Shown: positions 53,173-62,057 of the stretch, piece by piece
How the letters are laid out: each line of letters starts with the position of its first letter
Numbering within the stretch: the first letter of the stretch is position 1
Virus record (IMG/VR): IMGVR_UViG_3300037070_001217
Location: 1 to 64,000 of that record
Reading direction: 5' to 3' (one strand)
DNA length: 64,000 nucleotides
From: a virus
Notes under the pieces: model-generated
Told to the model about the DNA's origin: nothing
The model's database searches: none
What the model saw: only the letters and a program-made list of their open reading frames with translations
Made by a program: the position numbers and the translations under genes

Positions 53173-53724
53173 ATGATGAGCGGTTCTCGCGGGGCGGCCG
53201 GTCCCGATCCTTTCACCAGCCTGCTTGGCATTGTCGGTGATCCGAAGGGTACGAAGGAACGCATCGAGCAGTTGCAGAAGGCGACGGCAGCGAACGAGGA
53301 ATCGCTGGAGGCGCTGGCCATCAAGCGGGCGGAACTCGATGCGCTGGCGATCAAGCTGGACAACCGCGAGGCCGACATCGAGAAGGCGCAGGGCAAGGTG
53401 GACGACCAGATCGCGGCGCTTGATGCGCGGGAGAGGGTGGTCGCCCGCAACGAGCAGGATCAGGGCGACATCGTGCGCAAGCTTGCGGCCGATCGGAGCG
53501 ATGCGGCCAAGACGCTTGCCGACAGTCAGGCGACGGCGAGCGAACTGCATAAGGCGCTGGCGGCGCGCGAGGCGGAATTGAACGCGCGGGCTGCCGACCT
53601 CGAGACGAAGGCCCATGCGCTGGAGTCGGAGCGCGCCAAGATTGCGGAGTATGAGGCCGACGTGACCAAGCGTGCGGCCGATCTCGACAAGCGGATAGCA
53701 GCGATGCGGGAACTGGTTGGCTGA
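53173..53724 (+). CDS. Coiled-coil protein, possible virion or tail protein
   Basis: 183 residues; ATG 53173 or 53176 follow TTAGGAG. Residues ~30-180 are a continuous charged coiled coil (ELDALAIKLDNREADIEKAQ; ADRSDAAKTLADSQATASEL). It could be a tail, scaffold or fibre-assembly protein. The stop overlaps the next start (TGATG). No named family. Confidence 0.55.
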   Translation: MMSGSRGAAGPDPFTSLLGIVGDPKGTKERIEQLQKATAANEESLEALAIKRAELDALAIKLDNREADIEKAQGKVDDQIAALDARERVVARNEQDQGDIVRKLAADRSDAAKTLADSQATASELHKALAAREAELNARAADLETKAHALESERAKIAEYEADVTKRAADLDKRIAAMRELVG

Positions 53725-53960
53725 TGGGGGATGGCAGCGCCGGTCTGGCCGTAGGCACCGTCAAGGTAGTCACCACCAGCAATGGCGGGCGGCCACCTGA
53801 GTTCTTCGCGGAACGCATCATGGATCGGCTGATGTACGTCAGCGACAACATCCCAGAGCCGCTCAAGGATCAGGTGCTGTCGTATCAGGTTCAGATGCAC
53901 CAGATCATTCTTGCGGGGATCAAGGCAGCGATCGAGAGCGATCGCATCTACCGCAAATAG
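53724..53960 (+). CDS. Small unknown virion-region protein
   Basis: 78 residues from ATG 53724. A Gly-rich start with beta strands (GLAVGTVKVVTTSNGGRPPE) leads into a helix pair (MDRLMYVSDNIPEPLKDQVL; HQIILAGIKAAIESDRIY). Short helical proteins with this pattern are common between virion genes. Function unknown. Confidence 0.55.
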   Translation: MGDGSAGLAVGTVKVVTTSNGGRPPEFFAERIMDRLMYVSDNIPEPLKDQVLSYQVQMHQIILAGIKAAIESDRIYRK

Positions 53961-53973
53961 GAAGGACTTCAGG

Positions 53974-54423
53974 ATGGCTCCGACTCAAGCGATATGCACG
54001 ACGTTCAAGCAGGAATTGATGACGGGCCTGCACAACTTCACGATCAGCACGGGCCACGCCTTCAAGATCGCACTGGTGACGAGCGCCAGCACGATCTCGG
54101 GTGCGACGGACCACTACAGCGGCGGCACCAACAACATCAGTTCCGAGGTGGCGAACGGCGGTGGCTACACGACAGGCGGCACGGCGCTGACCAACGTGAC
54201 GCCCACGGTGTCGAGCACGACGGCGCTGACCGATTTCAGCCCTGACCCGGTGTGGACGACGTCAACGATCACGGCCAGAGGCGCGCTGATCTACAACACG
54301 ACGAGCACCAACCGCTCGGTGCTTGTGCTGGATTTCACCAGCGACAAAAGCTCGAGCGCAGGTGATTTCACTGTGGTCTTCCCGGCTGCGGATGCGTCCA
54401 ACGCGATCATCCGAATTGTCTGA
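53974..54423 (+). CDS. Beta-rich minor virion protein
   Basis: 149 residues; ATG 53974 has GGAAGG upstream. The opening CTTFKQELMTGLHNFTISTG and the following KIALVTSASTISGATDHYSG, then Thr/Ser/Gly-rich strands, match small phage proteins found beside tail-fibre genes across several phage groups. It is probably a virion decoration or fibre-associated protein. Function not established. Confidence 0.6.
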   Translation: MAPTQAICTTFKQELMTGLHNFTISTGHAFKIALVTSASTISGATDHYSGGTNNISSEVANGGGYTTGGTALTNVTPTVSSTTALTDFSPDPVWTTSTITARGALIYNTTSTNRSVLVLDFTSDKSSSAGDFTVVFPAADASNAIIRIV

Positions 54424-54496
54424 TTGGTCATGATGTGCCGATCGATGAAGGGGCTCATGGCATAAGGCTCCCCGTCAGCGAGAGGGCGGGCGAGCC

Positions 54497-57337
54497 GTGA
54501 GCACGGCACCCGTAGTCCTCGTCGCCGGAACCGGCGCGGCTGCGGCCACGCACACCACGGCATCGTTCTCGCCAGCGGCCGACCGGCGGCTGGTAGCATA
54601 CATCGCGTCGTTCAAGGCGACGGTGGGTGTAGCTACGCCCACGATATCTGACACTGGCGGCCTCACATGGACGCTGCTGGCCAGCTACGTGATGTCGACG
54701 TTCAGCAATCCCGACACACGCGGCGATTGGTACATTTCATCTGACACGGGCGGCGGCACGCCAGCCGCGAGGACCGTCACGGTCACCTCGACCGGAGCCG
54801 CCTCGATCGGCGTTATGGTCGCGTCGGTCCTGACGTCGGACGTGTCGGGGTCGATCGTCCAGTTTGCGACTGGGGAAGACCTCAGCGCGGGCGATCCGCA
54901 GATAACGTTCGGCTCTGCTCCGGGCGCGACGAACATCGTGCTGCTCGGTACGTCGCATGTCGGTGGCAGCACGGTCACTGGCCCGACTGGCTACACGTCG
55001 CTCTGCAACTCCGTCCACTCTGCCTCGCGCAAAATTGCGTGTGCGTATGACATCACGTCGGCAAGTCAAAGCCCGCAGTACACGTCGCTCAACGCCCGCG
55101 TGATCATGCTCGGCATCGAGCTAGCGCCGCCATCCGCTGGCGCTGTCAACGTCAACGCGACGACAAATAGCGCCACCATCACCTGCGGCGACGTCACGGT
55201 CACCGCGAACCAGACCGTCAGCGTCGATGCCGCGACCAATCTGGCAACGGTTAGCGTCGGGGATGTCACCGTCACTGCCGGGGCTGGGGCGGTCAACGTC
55301 AGTGTCGACGCCACCGGCAACAGCGTCACGGCCACGCTTGGCGATGAATCGATAGTCGGCAAAGCAAATACCGATGCGGCCACTAACCTCGCCACTGTCA
55401 GCGCCGGGGATGTGACGGTCACCGGCAAGGCCAGCGTCGACGCCACTGGCAATCAAGCGACGATCAGTGTCGGCAACGTCACGGTCAGCACCGTCTCTGC
55501 CGTCAACGTCAGCGTCAACGCGACGGGCAATTCGCTGGCGATCGGCACCCAGACTGCGACGGTTGTCGGCAAGGCCAGCGTCAGCGCCACGACGAATCTG
55601 CTGACGGTGACAGCCGGTAGCGTTTCGTTCCCGGTCCCGGTCAGCGTCAATGTGACGGGTGAGTTCCTTGGCGTTGGGCAGGGCACGGTCACGGTCACGG
55701 CGGGCGGCGCGCTTACTGGCAATGCCGCCACCATTTCAGTCGGCACCGCGACCGTCACTGCGGTGACCACCGTCACCGTCTCTGCCATGACGGCGCTCAC
55801 CGCCAGCAGCGGTCGCGGCACGGTCAGGCTTGTCTTTGGCAATCCGCTCGGTCCAACGCTGGTGGCGAATCTTGCCTCGATCACCAACCCGTTCGTGGCT
55901 GTGAATGTCGCGGTGGACGTGCAGGCTGGTGACCTGATCTACGCCGTCCTGTCGGAGCAGACCAACATCACCGTGACGGCGATGTCGGACAATCTCGGCA
56001 ACACCTACACGGCGCTGAGTGCGGGATCGGATTGCGGGGCATCTACCAGTCGGGCGTTCTATGCGCCGGTCACTGTTGCCGGGATGCTGACGCAGGTATC
56101 GGCCGCCTGCACGTCGAGCGGCGACAATGCCGTCATGCTGGCGCAGGCCTTCCAAGGGCCGTTCACGACGCCGTCGCTCGATGCCAATCCCGGCAATGCT
56201 GTCAACGCCGACATCGTGTCGCCCTATGTCGGTCCATCGACCGGCACGCTGACACAAGCCGACGAACTGCTGGTCGCATGGCTAACTCGGCCCGACAGCA
56301 CCGGCATAGTCCCTGTCGCGCCGCTGCTTGTGCTTGCGCAATTCAACTCCGGAACGGTCATTCGCACCGCCCTGTCCTATCGGGTGCTGGCCTCGACCAG
56401 CAGTGTTGCGCCGTCGTGGACGTCCGCCACCGATCCGACCCAGACCATAATGGGGGCGACCAGCTTCAAGAAGAGCACGGGCGGCGGCCTCAACGTCAAC
56501 GTCGATGCAACGGGCAGCAGCGTCACGGCGAGCGTCGGCACGGCTACGGTCACGGCGGTCCAGAACGTCACTACGAATGCTGCGACCAATCTGGCCACGG
56601 TGAGCGCGGGCACGGTGACGATCGTCGGCAAGGCGCGGGCCTTGGCCGATACCAACCTGCTGACGACCGCAATCGGTGACGAAACGGTCACCGGCACGGC
56701 CAATGTCACGACGGCCAGCACTGGGCTGACGATCTCGCTCGGCAACGTCACGGTTGGCGAGGTCACTGGCGTTTCGGTCGACATCGTCGCCAGCCCTGCT
56801 CTTGCGATAAGTGCAGGCACGGTCAGCGTCACGCAAGGTTTTGGCGTTTCCGTCTCGACGTCGATGACGTTCAGCCTGATTTCGATCGGCAACGAGACGG
56901 TGCAGTACGGCGCGGGCGCATCTCCCGCCGCCATGCCTGAGCTGACGATGCCGGTTGCGGGCACGCTCGCGGTCAACACCAAGGTCAACTACACGGTCTT
57001 CAACGTCCCGCAGATGACGATCGCGGCGGGCATGGTGACGGTTGTCGGCACGGCCAACACGACGATCGCGGCCGTCCCCGGCATGACGATCAGCGGCGGC
57101 GACGAGACGATCGGGCTCGGTGTGCAGGTCACTGTGACGGCCATGCCAGCGCTGGTCGCATCGACCGCTTTGGCTGACGGTGTGACGATAACCGGCAGCG
57201 CGAGTATCATGGTGACCGGCAACCAGATGAATTTGCAGTTGGGGAATGTGTTTGTTTCGATAAGTGGAGGTGGAGTGGTGGCCGAAACGCGCGGCGAGGG
57301 GCAGATGCTTGTCATGTCGCGGCTGATGGGCAATTAG
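54497..57337 (+). CDS. Large repetitive beta virion protein, two globular domains each followed by a repeat array
   Basis: 946 residues from GTG 54497. Residues 1-215 and ~430-660 look like two copies of one beta-sandwich type domain (SFSPAADRRLVAYIASFKAT against VAVDVQAGDLIYAVLSEQ). Each is followed by an array of ~20-residue beta repeats of the form V.V.ATGN..T.S.GDVTV.GKA (residues ~215-420 and ~665-930). Such arrays occur in phage appendage proteins and probably build a fibre or capsid/tail decoration. The gene lies between the two halves of the terminase. Ends in a short helical tail (GEGQMLVMSRLMGN). Confidence 0.6.
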   Translation: MSTAPVVLVAGTGAAAATHTTASFSPAADRRLVAYIASFKATVGVATPTISDTGGLTWTLLASYVMSTFSNPDTRGDWYISSDTGGGTPAARTVTVTSTGAASIGVMVASVLTSDVSGSIVQFATGEDLSAGDPQITFGSAPGATNIVLLGTSHVGGSTVTGPTGYTSLCNSVHSASRKIACAYDITSASQSPQYTSLNARVIMLGIELAPPSAGAVNVNATTNSATITCGDVTVTANQTVSVDAATNLATVSVGDVTVTAGAGAVNVSVDATGNSVTATLGDESIVGKANTDAATNLATVSAGDVTVTGKASVDATGNQATISVGNVTVSTVSAVNVSVNATGNSLAIGTQTATVVGKASVSATTNLLTVTAGSVSFPVPVSVNVTGEFLGVGQGTVTVTAGGALTGNAATISVGTATVTAVTTVTVSAMTALTASSGRGTVRLVFGNPLGPTLVANLASITNPFVAVNVAVDVQAGDLIYAVLSEQTNITVTAMSDNLGNTYTALSAGSDCGASTSRAFYAPVTVAGMLTQVSAACTSSGDNAVMLAQAFQGPFTTPSLDANPGNAVNADIVSPYVGPSTGTLTQADELLVAWLTRPDSTGIVPVAPLLVLAQFNSGTVIRTALSYRVLASTSSVAPSWTSATDPTQTIMGATSFKKSTGGGLNVNVDATGSSVTASVGTATVTAVQNVTTNAATNLATVSAGTVTIVGKARALADTNLLTTAIGDETVTGTANVTTASTGLTISLGNVTVGEVTGVSVDIVASPALAISAGTVSVTQGFGVSVSTSMTFSLISIGNETVQYGAGASPAAMPELTMPVAGTLAVNTKVNYTVFNVPQMTIAAGMVTVVGTANTTIAAVPGMTISGGDETIGLGVQVTVTAMPALVASTALADGVTITGSASIMVTGNQMNLQLGNVFVSISGGGVVAETRGEGQMLVMSRLMGN

Positions 57338-57353
57338 CGAAGGGAACTGTACT

Positions 57354-57572
57354 ATGATAGGCCTAATCATAAACCTGATCATATACCTGCTGATTCTCGG
57401 AATCTTGTACTACTTATTTGTGTACGTAGTGGACAGCTTTATCCCAGAGCCGCCCCAGAGAATCCTGAAGGTGGCGGCCATAGTTGTACTATGTATCATC
57501 GTGATCCTGCTTTTGCTGGACTTGATAGGCGGGAGCGGCAGCTTCCACCTGCCTAAGATCACGACGCAATGA
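57354..57572 (+). CDS. Thivi_2564-like small two-pass membrane protein
   Basis: 72 residues; ATG 57354 has AAGGGAAC upstream. Two hydrophobic segments (GLIINLIIYLLILGILYYLF and LKVAAIVVLCIIVILLLLDL) flank a short PEPPQRI loop, the pattern of a small membrane family seen in phages. The gene is AT-rich compared with its neighbours and contains three TGTACT-type sequences like the early operators. It might be a holin or exclusion protein. Its stop overlaps the terminase nuclease start. Confidence 0.55.
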   Translation: MIGLIINLIIYLLILGILYYLFVYVVDSFIPEPPQRILKVAAIVVLCIIVILLLLDLIGGSGSFHLPKITTQ

Positions 57573-58321
57573 TGGGCGAGGTTTCTCCATCACGCTACGT
57601 CGTGCAGGCCGGATGGGATTCGGTCCCGCATCTGGACGAGAAGACCAAGAAGGAGCTTCTCGACTCGACGCCGGAATACCTGCGCGATGCGCGCTCGAAG
57701 GGCGAGCCGACGATGGGCTCGGGTGTGATCTACCCGATCCCGATCGGCGACATCGAGGTCAAGCCGTTCGCCATCCCGTTTGGCTGGAAGAAGGGCTATG
57801 CGCTCGATGTCGGCTGGAACCGGACGGCCGCGCTGTGGGGCGCGCAGAACCCGGTCGACGGCACGATTTACTTCTACAGCGAGCACTACAAGGGGCAGCA
57901 ACTGCCGGTCGTCCATGCCTCGGCCATCAAGACCCGGGGCGAATGGATTCGCGGCGCGATCGATCCGGCCTCGAAGGGCTCGAGCCAGAAGGACGGCAAG
58001 CAGCTAAAGGCCGAGTACCAGAGCTTGGGGCTGATCCTGATCGACGCCAACAACGAACTCGAGGCGGGGCTGATCGCCTGCTGGCAGGCGCTGGCGCTCG
58101 GGCAGATCAAGATTTTCTCCACGCTGCAGTCCTTCAAGGCGGAATACCGCGTGTACCAGCGCGACGAGCGTGGCCGCATCGTGGATGGGCAGGCCGATCA
58201 CCTGATGGACTGCATGCGCTACCTCTGGCGCACATGGGACAGGGTGGCGGGATTGCCGTCGCTGAAGCACAGGCAAGGCGGTGCTGGCATTGGCACTGCC
58301 GACAAGAGAGCAGGGTACTGA
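57569..58321 (+). CDS. Terminase large subunit, nuclease half (split gene)
   Basis: 250 residues from ATG 57569, overlapping the previous stop (ATGA). The sequence begins GEVSPSRYVVQAGWDSVPHL, the linker that in an intact large terminase follows the ATPase motif III, and continues into the RNase H-like nuclease: YALDVGWNRTAALWG (Asp80), GAIDPASKGSSQKDG (Asp132) and ADHLMDCMRYLW (Asp210, Asp214), which supply the metal-binding acids. It is separated from its ATPase half (48014..48808) by ~8.8 kb and would have to associate in trans. It leads the portal and capsid genes. Confidence 0.85.
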   Translation: MMGEVSPSRYVVQAGWDSVPHLDEKTKKELLDSTPEYLRDARSKGEPTMGSGVIYPIPIGDIEVKPFAIPFGWKKGYALDVGWNRTAALWGAQNPVDGTIYFYSEHYKGQQLPVVHASAIKTRGEWIRGAIDPASKGSSQKDGKQLKAEYQSLGLILIDANNELEAGLIACWQALALGQIKIFSTLQSFKAEYRVYQRDERGRIVDGQADHLMDCMRYLWRTWDRVAGLPSLKHRQGGAGIGTADKRAGY

Positions 58322-58322
58322 G

Positions 58323-60836
58323 ATGGCTGACCTGATGGTAATGAACCCGCCGCAGCAGGGGCAGCAACTGCCGGAATCCCTGCAGCAACGGCCACGGCCG
58401 CCATCGAGGGAGAGGCTGAAAGAGATCATTGGCCGCATGGAAGCGGAGGTGACGAGCCGGATCGGCAAGCGCACCAACTTGGAGGATCGCTGGATCGCGG
58501 CGCTCGAGCAGTATCACGGCCGCTATGACCCGGCGACGGCGAAGGTGCTGTTCGAGGAGCAGCGATCGGGGCTGTTCATCAATGCGACCCGGCCCAAGAC
58601 CGACGCGCTGGCGGCCCGCCTGAAAGACCTGCTGTTCCCGACCGACGAAAAGAACTGGGGCATTTCCCCGACGCCGGTTCCGCAACTGGCCGACAGTGCG
58701 GAGCGCGCGGCGGCTGACTTCCGTCAGAAGCAGGAGGCGGCGACGGCTGCCGCAGAGCAGGCGCAGCAGCAACCGATGGCACCGGCCGGGCCACCGCCAC
58801 CGCCACAGGGGGCACCAGCGCCAGAGGGGGCCCCAGCGCCACAGGGAGAGCCGCCACAGGGGCTCGGAGGTCCGCCGCCACCACAACAGCCGGGACCGCC
58901 GCAAGGCGCTCCTCCAATGGCGCAGCAGGCCGCAGCGCTGCAGCAGCAGGCCGACGAAGCCAAGGAAGCGGCGGTCGCGCTCAACGCTCGGCTCGAGGAA
59001 GGCCGCAAGCGCGCCGACCTGATGGAGAAGGAGATCGATGATCAATTGACGGAATGCCGCTATCAGTCCGTCAAGCGCGAGCAGATCGATTGCGCGGTCA
59101 AGCTCGGCACCGGGGTGACCAAGGGTCCGGTGACAGGCGACAAGGTGCGGCGCGGCTGGAAGCAGGACGACCAGACCGGCGAGCACAAGCTTGACGTCTC
59201 CACCGGCCAGCAACCCGCGTTCAGATACGTCGACCTGTGGGGGTTCTTCCCCGACATGGACGCCACCTGCATCGAGGAGTCGAACGGCACCTTCGAGCGC
59301 CATTTGATGAATCGCAAGCGGCTGCGCGATCTGCAGCATCTCGAGGGGTTCGACAAGGACGCCATTCGCCGGTTGCTGCAACTGGCCCCATCGACTGCGG
59401 CCCCGGCCTACCTTGCGCAGTTGCGCAACATCCGCGCGGCCACGCAGCAGGTGACGGGCGATCTTTATCATGTGTTCGAATATTACGGCCCATTGGAACC
59501 GGCCGACATGCAGGACATCGCGCTGACGATGCTGCAGAGCCGGGACCAGACCCTCACCGGGATTGCCGACGAGGCGCTGAAGCAGGTGGACGAGATCGAT
59601 CCGCTGACCTCGGTCAATGCCTGCATCTGGTTCTGTCAGGGCGAGATTCTGAAGTTCGCGCTGTACCCCTACGACAGTGGCGAGTGCATCTATTCGGTGT
59701 TCAATCTGGTCAAGGACGAAGCCTCGATCTTTGGCTACGGCATGCCCGACATCATCCGTGATCCGCAGTCGGCCATGAATGGGGCGTTTCGCGCGATGAT
59801 GGACAACGCTGGCGTGTCGTCAGGTCCGCAAATTGTCATCGACATGCAGAACATCGAACCGGAGGACGGCGACTACCGGCTCAAGCCGCGCAAGATTTGG
59901 ACGGCCAAGAACGGGCTGCAGAAAGAGAACCCGCCATTCCAGCTATTCCACATCGAAACCCGGCAGGAGGAACTGACCAACATCATCATGCTATGCAGCC
60001 AGTTCATCGACATGATGAGTTCGATGCCGCAGATCATCCAAGGCCAGATGGGCGAGGTTGGCGCGCACCAGATTCAGCAGACGGCGACCGGGATGGCGCT
60101 GCTGCACAATTCGGCCAACACGGTGTTTCGCGCGATCGTCAAGAACTTCGATGACGATGTGACGACGCCCGACATCCGGCGTTCCTACGACTGGAACATG
60201 CAGTTCAACGAGAAGCCCGAGATCAAGGGCGACTACGAGGTCGACGCGCGCGGCAGTTCTGTCCTGCTGATGCGCGAGATGCAGGCGCAGAACCTGATGG
60301 TGATCGCCGTCCAGCTAGGCGGGCATCCGATCTTCGGGCCGATGCTGCGCAATCGCGAACTGCTGCGCAAGATATTCCAGAGCTACATGATCCCGGCCGA
60401 CGAGGTGATGCTGTCGGACGACGAGATCGACGCCGTGCTGGCGGCATCCGCGCAGGACAACGAGGCGGCGGCAGCGGCGCAGGCGGCGATGCAGGTGGAG
60501 CAGGCCAAGGCTGCGCTCGAGAAGGAGAAGATGCAGATGCAGGCGGCGCTGGCCAATCAGGCCAACCACTCGAAGGAAGTGATCGCCCAGAAGCAGTACG
60601 ACGCGCAGATGAACTTGATGGCGGCCAAGCTCAACATGAGCCTGCAGGAATTGCAGGCGATGCTGGCTGGCAAGCAGATGGATCATCAGTCGAAGGAGCG
60701 CATTTTCGCGAGCGAGGTGGCGATCGAGCAGCGCAATGCGGAGGCGGCTCGGGCGCGCGGCGAAGTGCCGAAAGGCTCGGGCGGGTACGTCTCGGCGGGA
60801 GGTAAACCCAACGGCAAGAAGGCGACCGCGAAATGA
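58323..60836 (+). CDS. Portal protein
   Basis: 837 residues from ATG 58323, two bases after the terminase stop; the frame upstream to 58281 overlaps that gene. N-terminal helical domain (RLKEIIGRMEAEVTSRIGKR; FEEQRSGLFINATRPKTDAL), a Pro/Gln-rich disordered insertion at residues ~155-210, then the portal core (YVDLWGFFPDMDATCIEESN; VFNLVKDEASIFGYGMPDII) and a C-terminal Gln/Ala/Lys-rich coiled coil of about 130 residues. The portal ring forms the DNA channel and docks terminase. Position after terminase and before scaffold and capsid supports the call. Confidence 0.85.
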   Translation: MADLMVMNPPQQGQQLPESLQQRPRPPSRERLKEIIGRMEAEVTSRIGKRTNLEDRWIAALEQYHGRYDPATAKVLFEEQRSGLFINATRPKTDALAARLKDLLFPTDEKNWGISPTPVPQLADSAERAAADFRQKQEAATAAAEQAQQQPMAPAGPPPPPQGAPAPEGAPAPQGEPPQGLGGPPPPQQPGPPQGAPPMAQQAAALQQQADEAKEAAVALNARLEEGRKRADLMEKEIDDQLTECRYQSVKREQIDCAVKLGTGVTKGPVTGDKVRRGWKQDDQTGEHKLDVSTGQQPAFRYVDLWGFFPDMDATCIEESNGTFERHLMNRKRLRDLQHLEGFDKDAIRRLLQLAPSTAAPAYLAQLRNIRAATQQVTGDLYHVFEYYGPLEPADMQDIALTMLQSRDQTLTGIADEALKQVDEIDPLTSVNACIWFCQGEILKFALYPYDSGECIYSVFNLVKDEASIFGYGMPDIIRDPQSAMNGAFRAMMDNAGVSSGPQIVIDMQNIEPEDGDYRLKPRKIWTAKNGLQKENPPFQLFHIETRQEELTNIIMLCSQFIDMMSSMPQIIQGQMGEVGAHQIQQTATGMALLHNSANTVFRAIVKNFDDDVTTPDIRRSYDWNMQFNEKPEIKGDYEVDARGSSVLLMREMQAQNLMVIAVQLGGHPIFGPMLRNRELLRKIFQSYMIPADEVMLSDDEIDAVLAASAQDNEAAAAAQAAMQVEQAKAALEKEKMQMQAALANQANHSKEVIAQKQYDAQMNLMAAKLNMSLQELQAMLAGKQMDHQSKERIFASEVAIEQRNAEAARARGEVPKGSGGYVSAGGKPNGKKATAK

Positions 60837-61063
60837 TCGACGCTTACACCGATACGTGGCGGGAGGTGGCCGCCAAGGCAAACGAAACCATCGAGCAGTG
60901 CCGTTGGCGGCTGGAGCAGAACGACCAGAGCTATGGCGAGAGCCAGTTTCTTCGCGGCCGTATCACGGCCATGCGCGAGATACTGGAGATGGTCAAGCCA
61001 GCGGTGGTCGCCTCGACCAACCCGCCACATGAACTTAGGCCCCGCGATCGCAGCGGGATTTGA
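60833..61063 (+). CDS. Small helical protein between portal and scaffold
   Basis: 76 residues from ATG 60833, overlapping the portal stop (ATGA). Mostly helical (YTDTWREVAAKANETIEQCR; FLRGRITAMREILEMVKPAV) with a disordered basic tail. Possibly an assembly accessory. No family recognised. Confidence 0.55.
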   Translation: MIDAYTDTWREVAAKANETIEQCRWRLEQNDQSYGESQFLRGRITAMREILEMVKPAVVASTNPPHELRPRDRSGI

Positions 61064-61078
61064 CGAGGGATGGAAGCC

Positions 61079-62023
61079 ATGACCGACCAGACAAAGACTG
61101 CACCGGCAGAGCCGACCGAAGAGGAAATGTGGGCCGAGTTCGAGAAAGAGGAGGCCCCGAAAGAAGAGGACGACGACACCAAATTTGCGGAAAAGCCTGA
61201 AAGTGGTAATGATACGCCCGCTGACGGAGCCGCTCCTGCGCAGGACGCCGCTCCCAAGCAAGAAGCGCCCGACATATGGGACAACGCGCCGCCTGATCTG
61301 AAGGCCGCACACGACGCCCAAGTACGAGCGCTGGAATCTGCAACGTCTGAGCACTCCCGCCGATCGATCGAAGGCCGGATAGTTGCTTATACGCGCAGGT
61401 TGAAAGAGCGGAACGACGCTGCCGCGCAACAGCCCGCCTCCGCTGAAGAAGAAGCCGCCGATACCCTTGGGGAACTGGCCGCTGAATATCCCGAGATCGC
61501 GGAGCCTCTTAAAAAGACGCTCGCTCCGATCTCCGAAAAGCTTTCACAGTTCGACGCCCAGATGAGAAGCCGCCAAGAGGCCGCCGATCTCGAGATGGAC
61601 GCCGATCTCAAGGCCAACGAACATTTGCTGGAAACCCGGCATCCCGGTTGGGATAGTTACTTGCGTGATAACGGAGCCGCCTTCGGCGCATGGATTGTCG
61701 ATCAGCCGCTCTATTTACGTCAAGCCTTCGTCACCAATCAGGACGCGATCATCGATCCGCATAGCGCGATCGAGACGCTGGATGCCTTCAAGCAATTCGT
61801 TGCGTCGAGTCAACCGCCGCAGCAGGCTGCACCACAGCCTGCAGCGGTTCAAACGCAAAGGCTCAATCCACGGCGCGCGGCGCAACTAGCAGGTTCGGCA
61901 TCACCGCAGATCGCAGGCTCGAGGCCGACCGTGAGCGGGATTCCAGAAGACGGTGATCCACAGATGTTATGGAACGGTTTCAGGGATATAGACCCGGACG
62001 AGAAGAAGTATCGCAGCGCGTGA
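61079..62023 (+). CDS. Capsid scaffold-like protein
   Basis: 314 residues; ATG 61079 has GAGGG with proper spacing, whereas ATG 61070 directly abuts it. The N-terminus is acidic and disordered (EEEMWAEFEKEEAPKEEDDD), the middle is helical with a coiled coil (ISEKLSQFDAQMRSRQEAAD), and the C-terminus is a Gln/Pro/Ala linker ending in a basic-acidic motif (RDIDPDEKKYRSA). The charge pattern and location immediately before the major capsid gene are typical of podovirus scaffolds. Confidence 0.7.
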   Translation: MTDQTKTAPAEPTEEEMWAEFEKEEAPKEEDDDTKFAEKPESGNDTPADGAAPAQDAAPKQEAPDIWDNAPPDLKAAHDAQVRALESATSEHSRRSIEGRIVAYTRRLKERNDAAAQQPASAEEEAADTLGELAAEYPEIAEPLKKTLAPISEKLSQFDAQMRSRQEAADLEMDADLKANEHLLETRHPGWDSYLRDNGAAFGAWIVDQPLYLRQAFVTNQDAIIDPHSAIETLDAFKQFVASSQPPQQAAPQPAAVQTQRLNPRRAAQLAGSASPQIAGSRPTVSGIPEDGDPQMLWNGFRDIDPDEKKYRSA

Positions 62024-62057
62024 GGGGTTGAGCGGTCACAGGTAAAGGACCGCTCCG

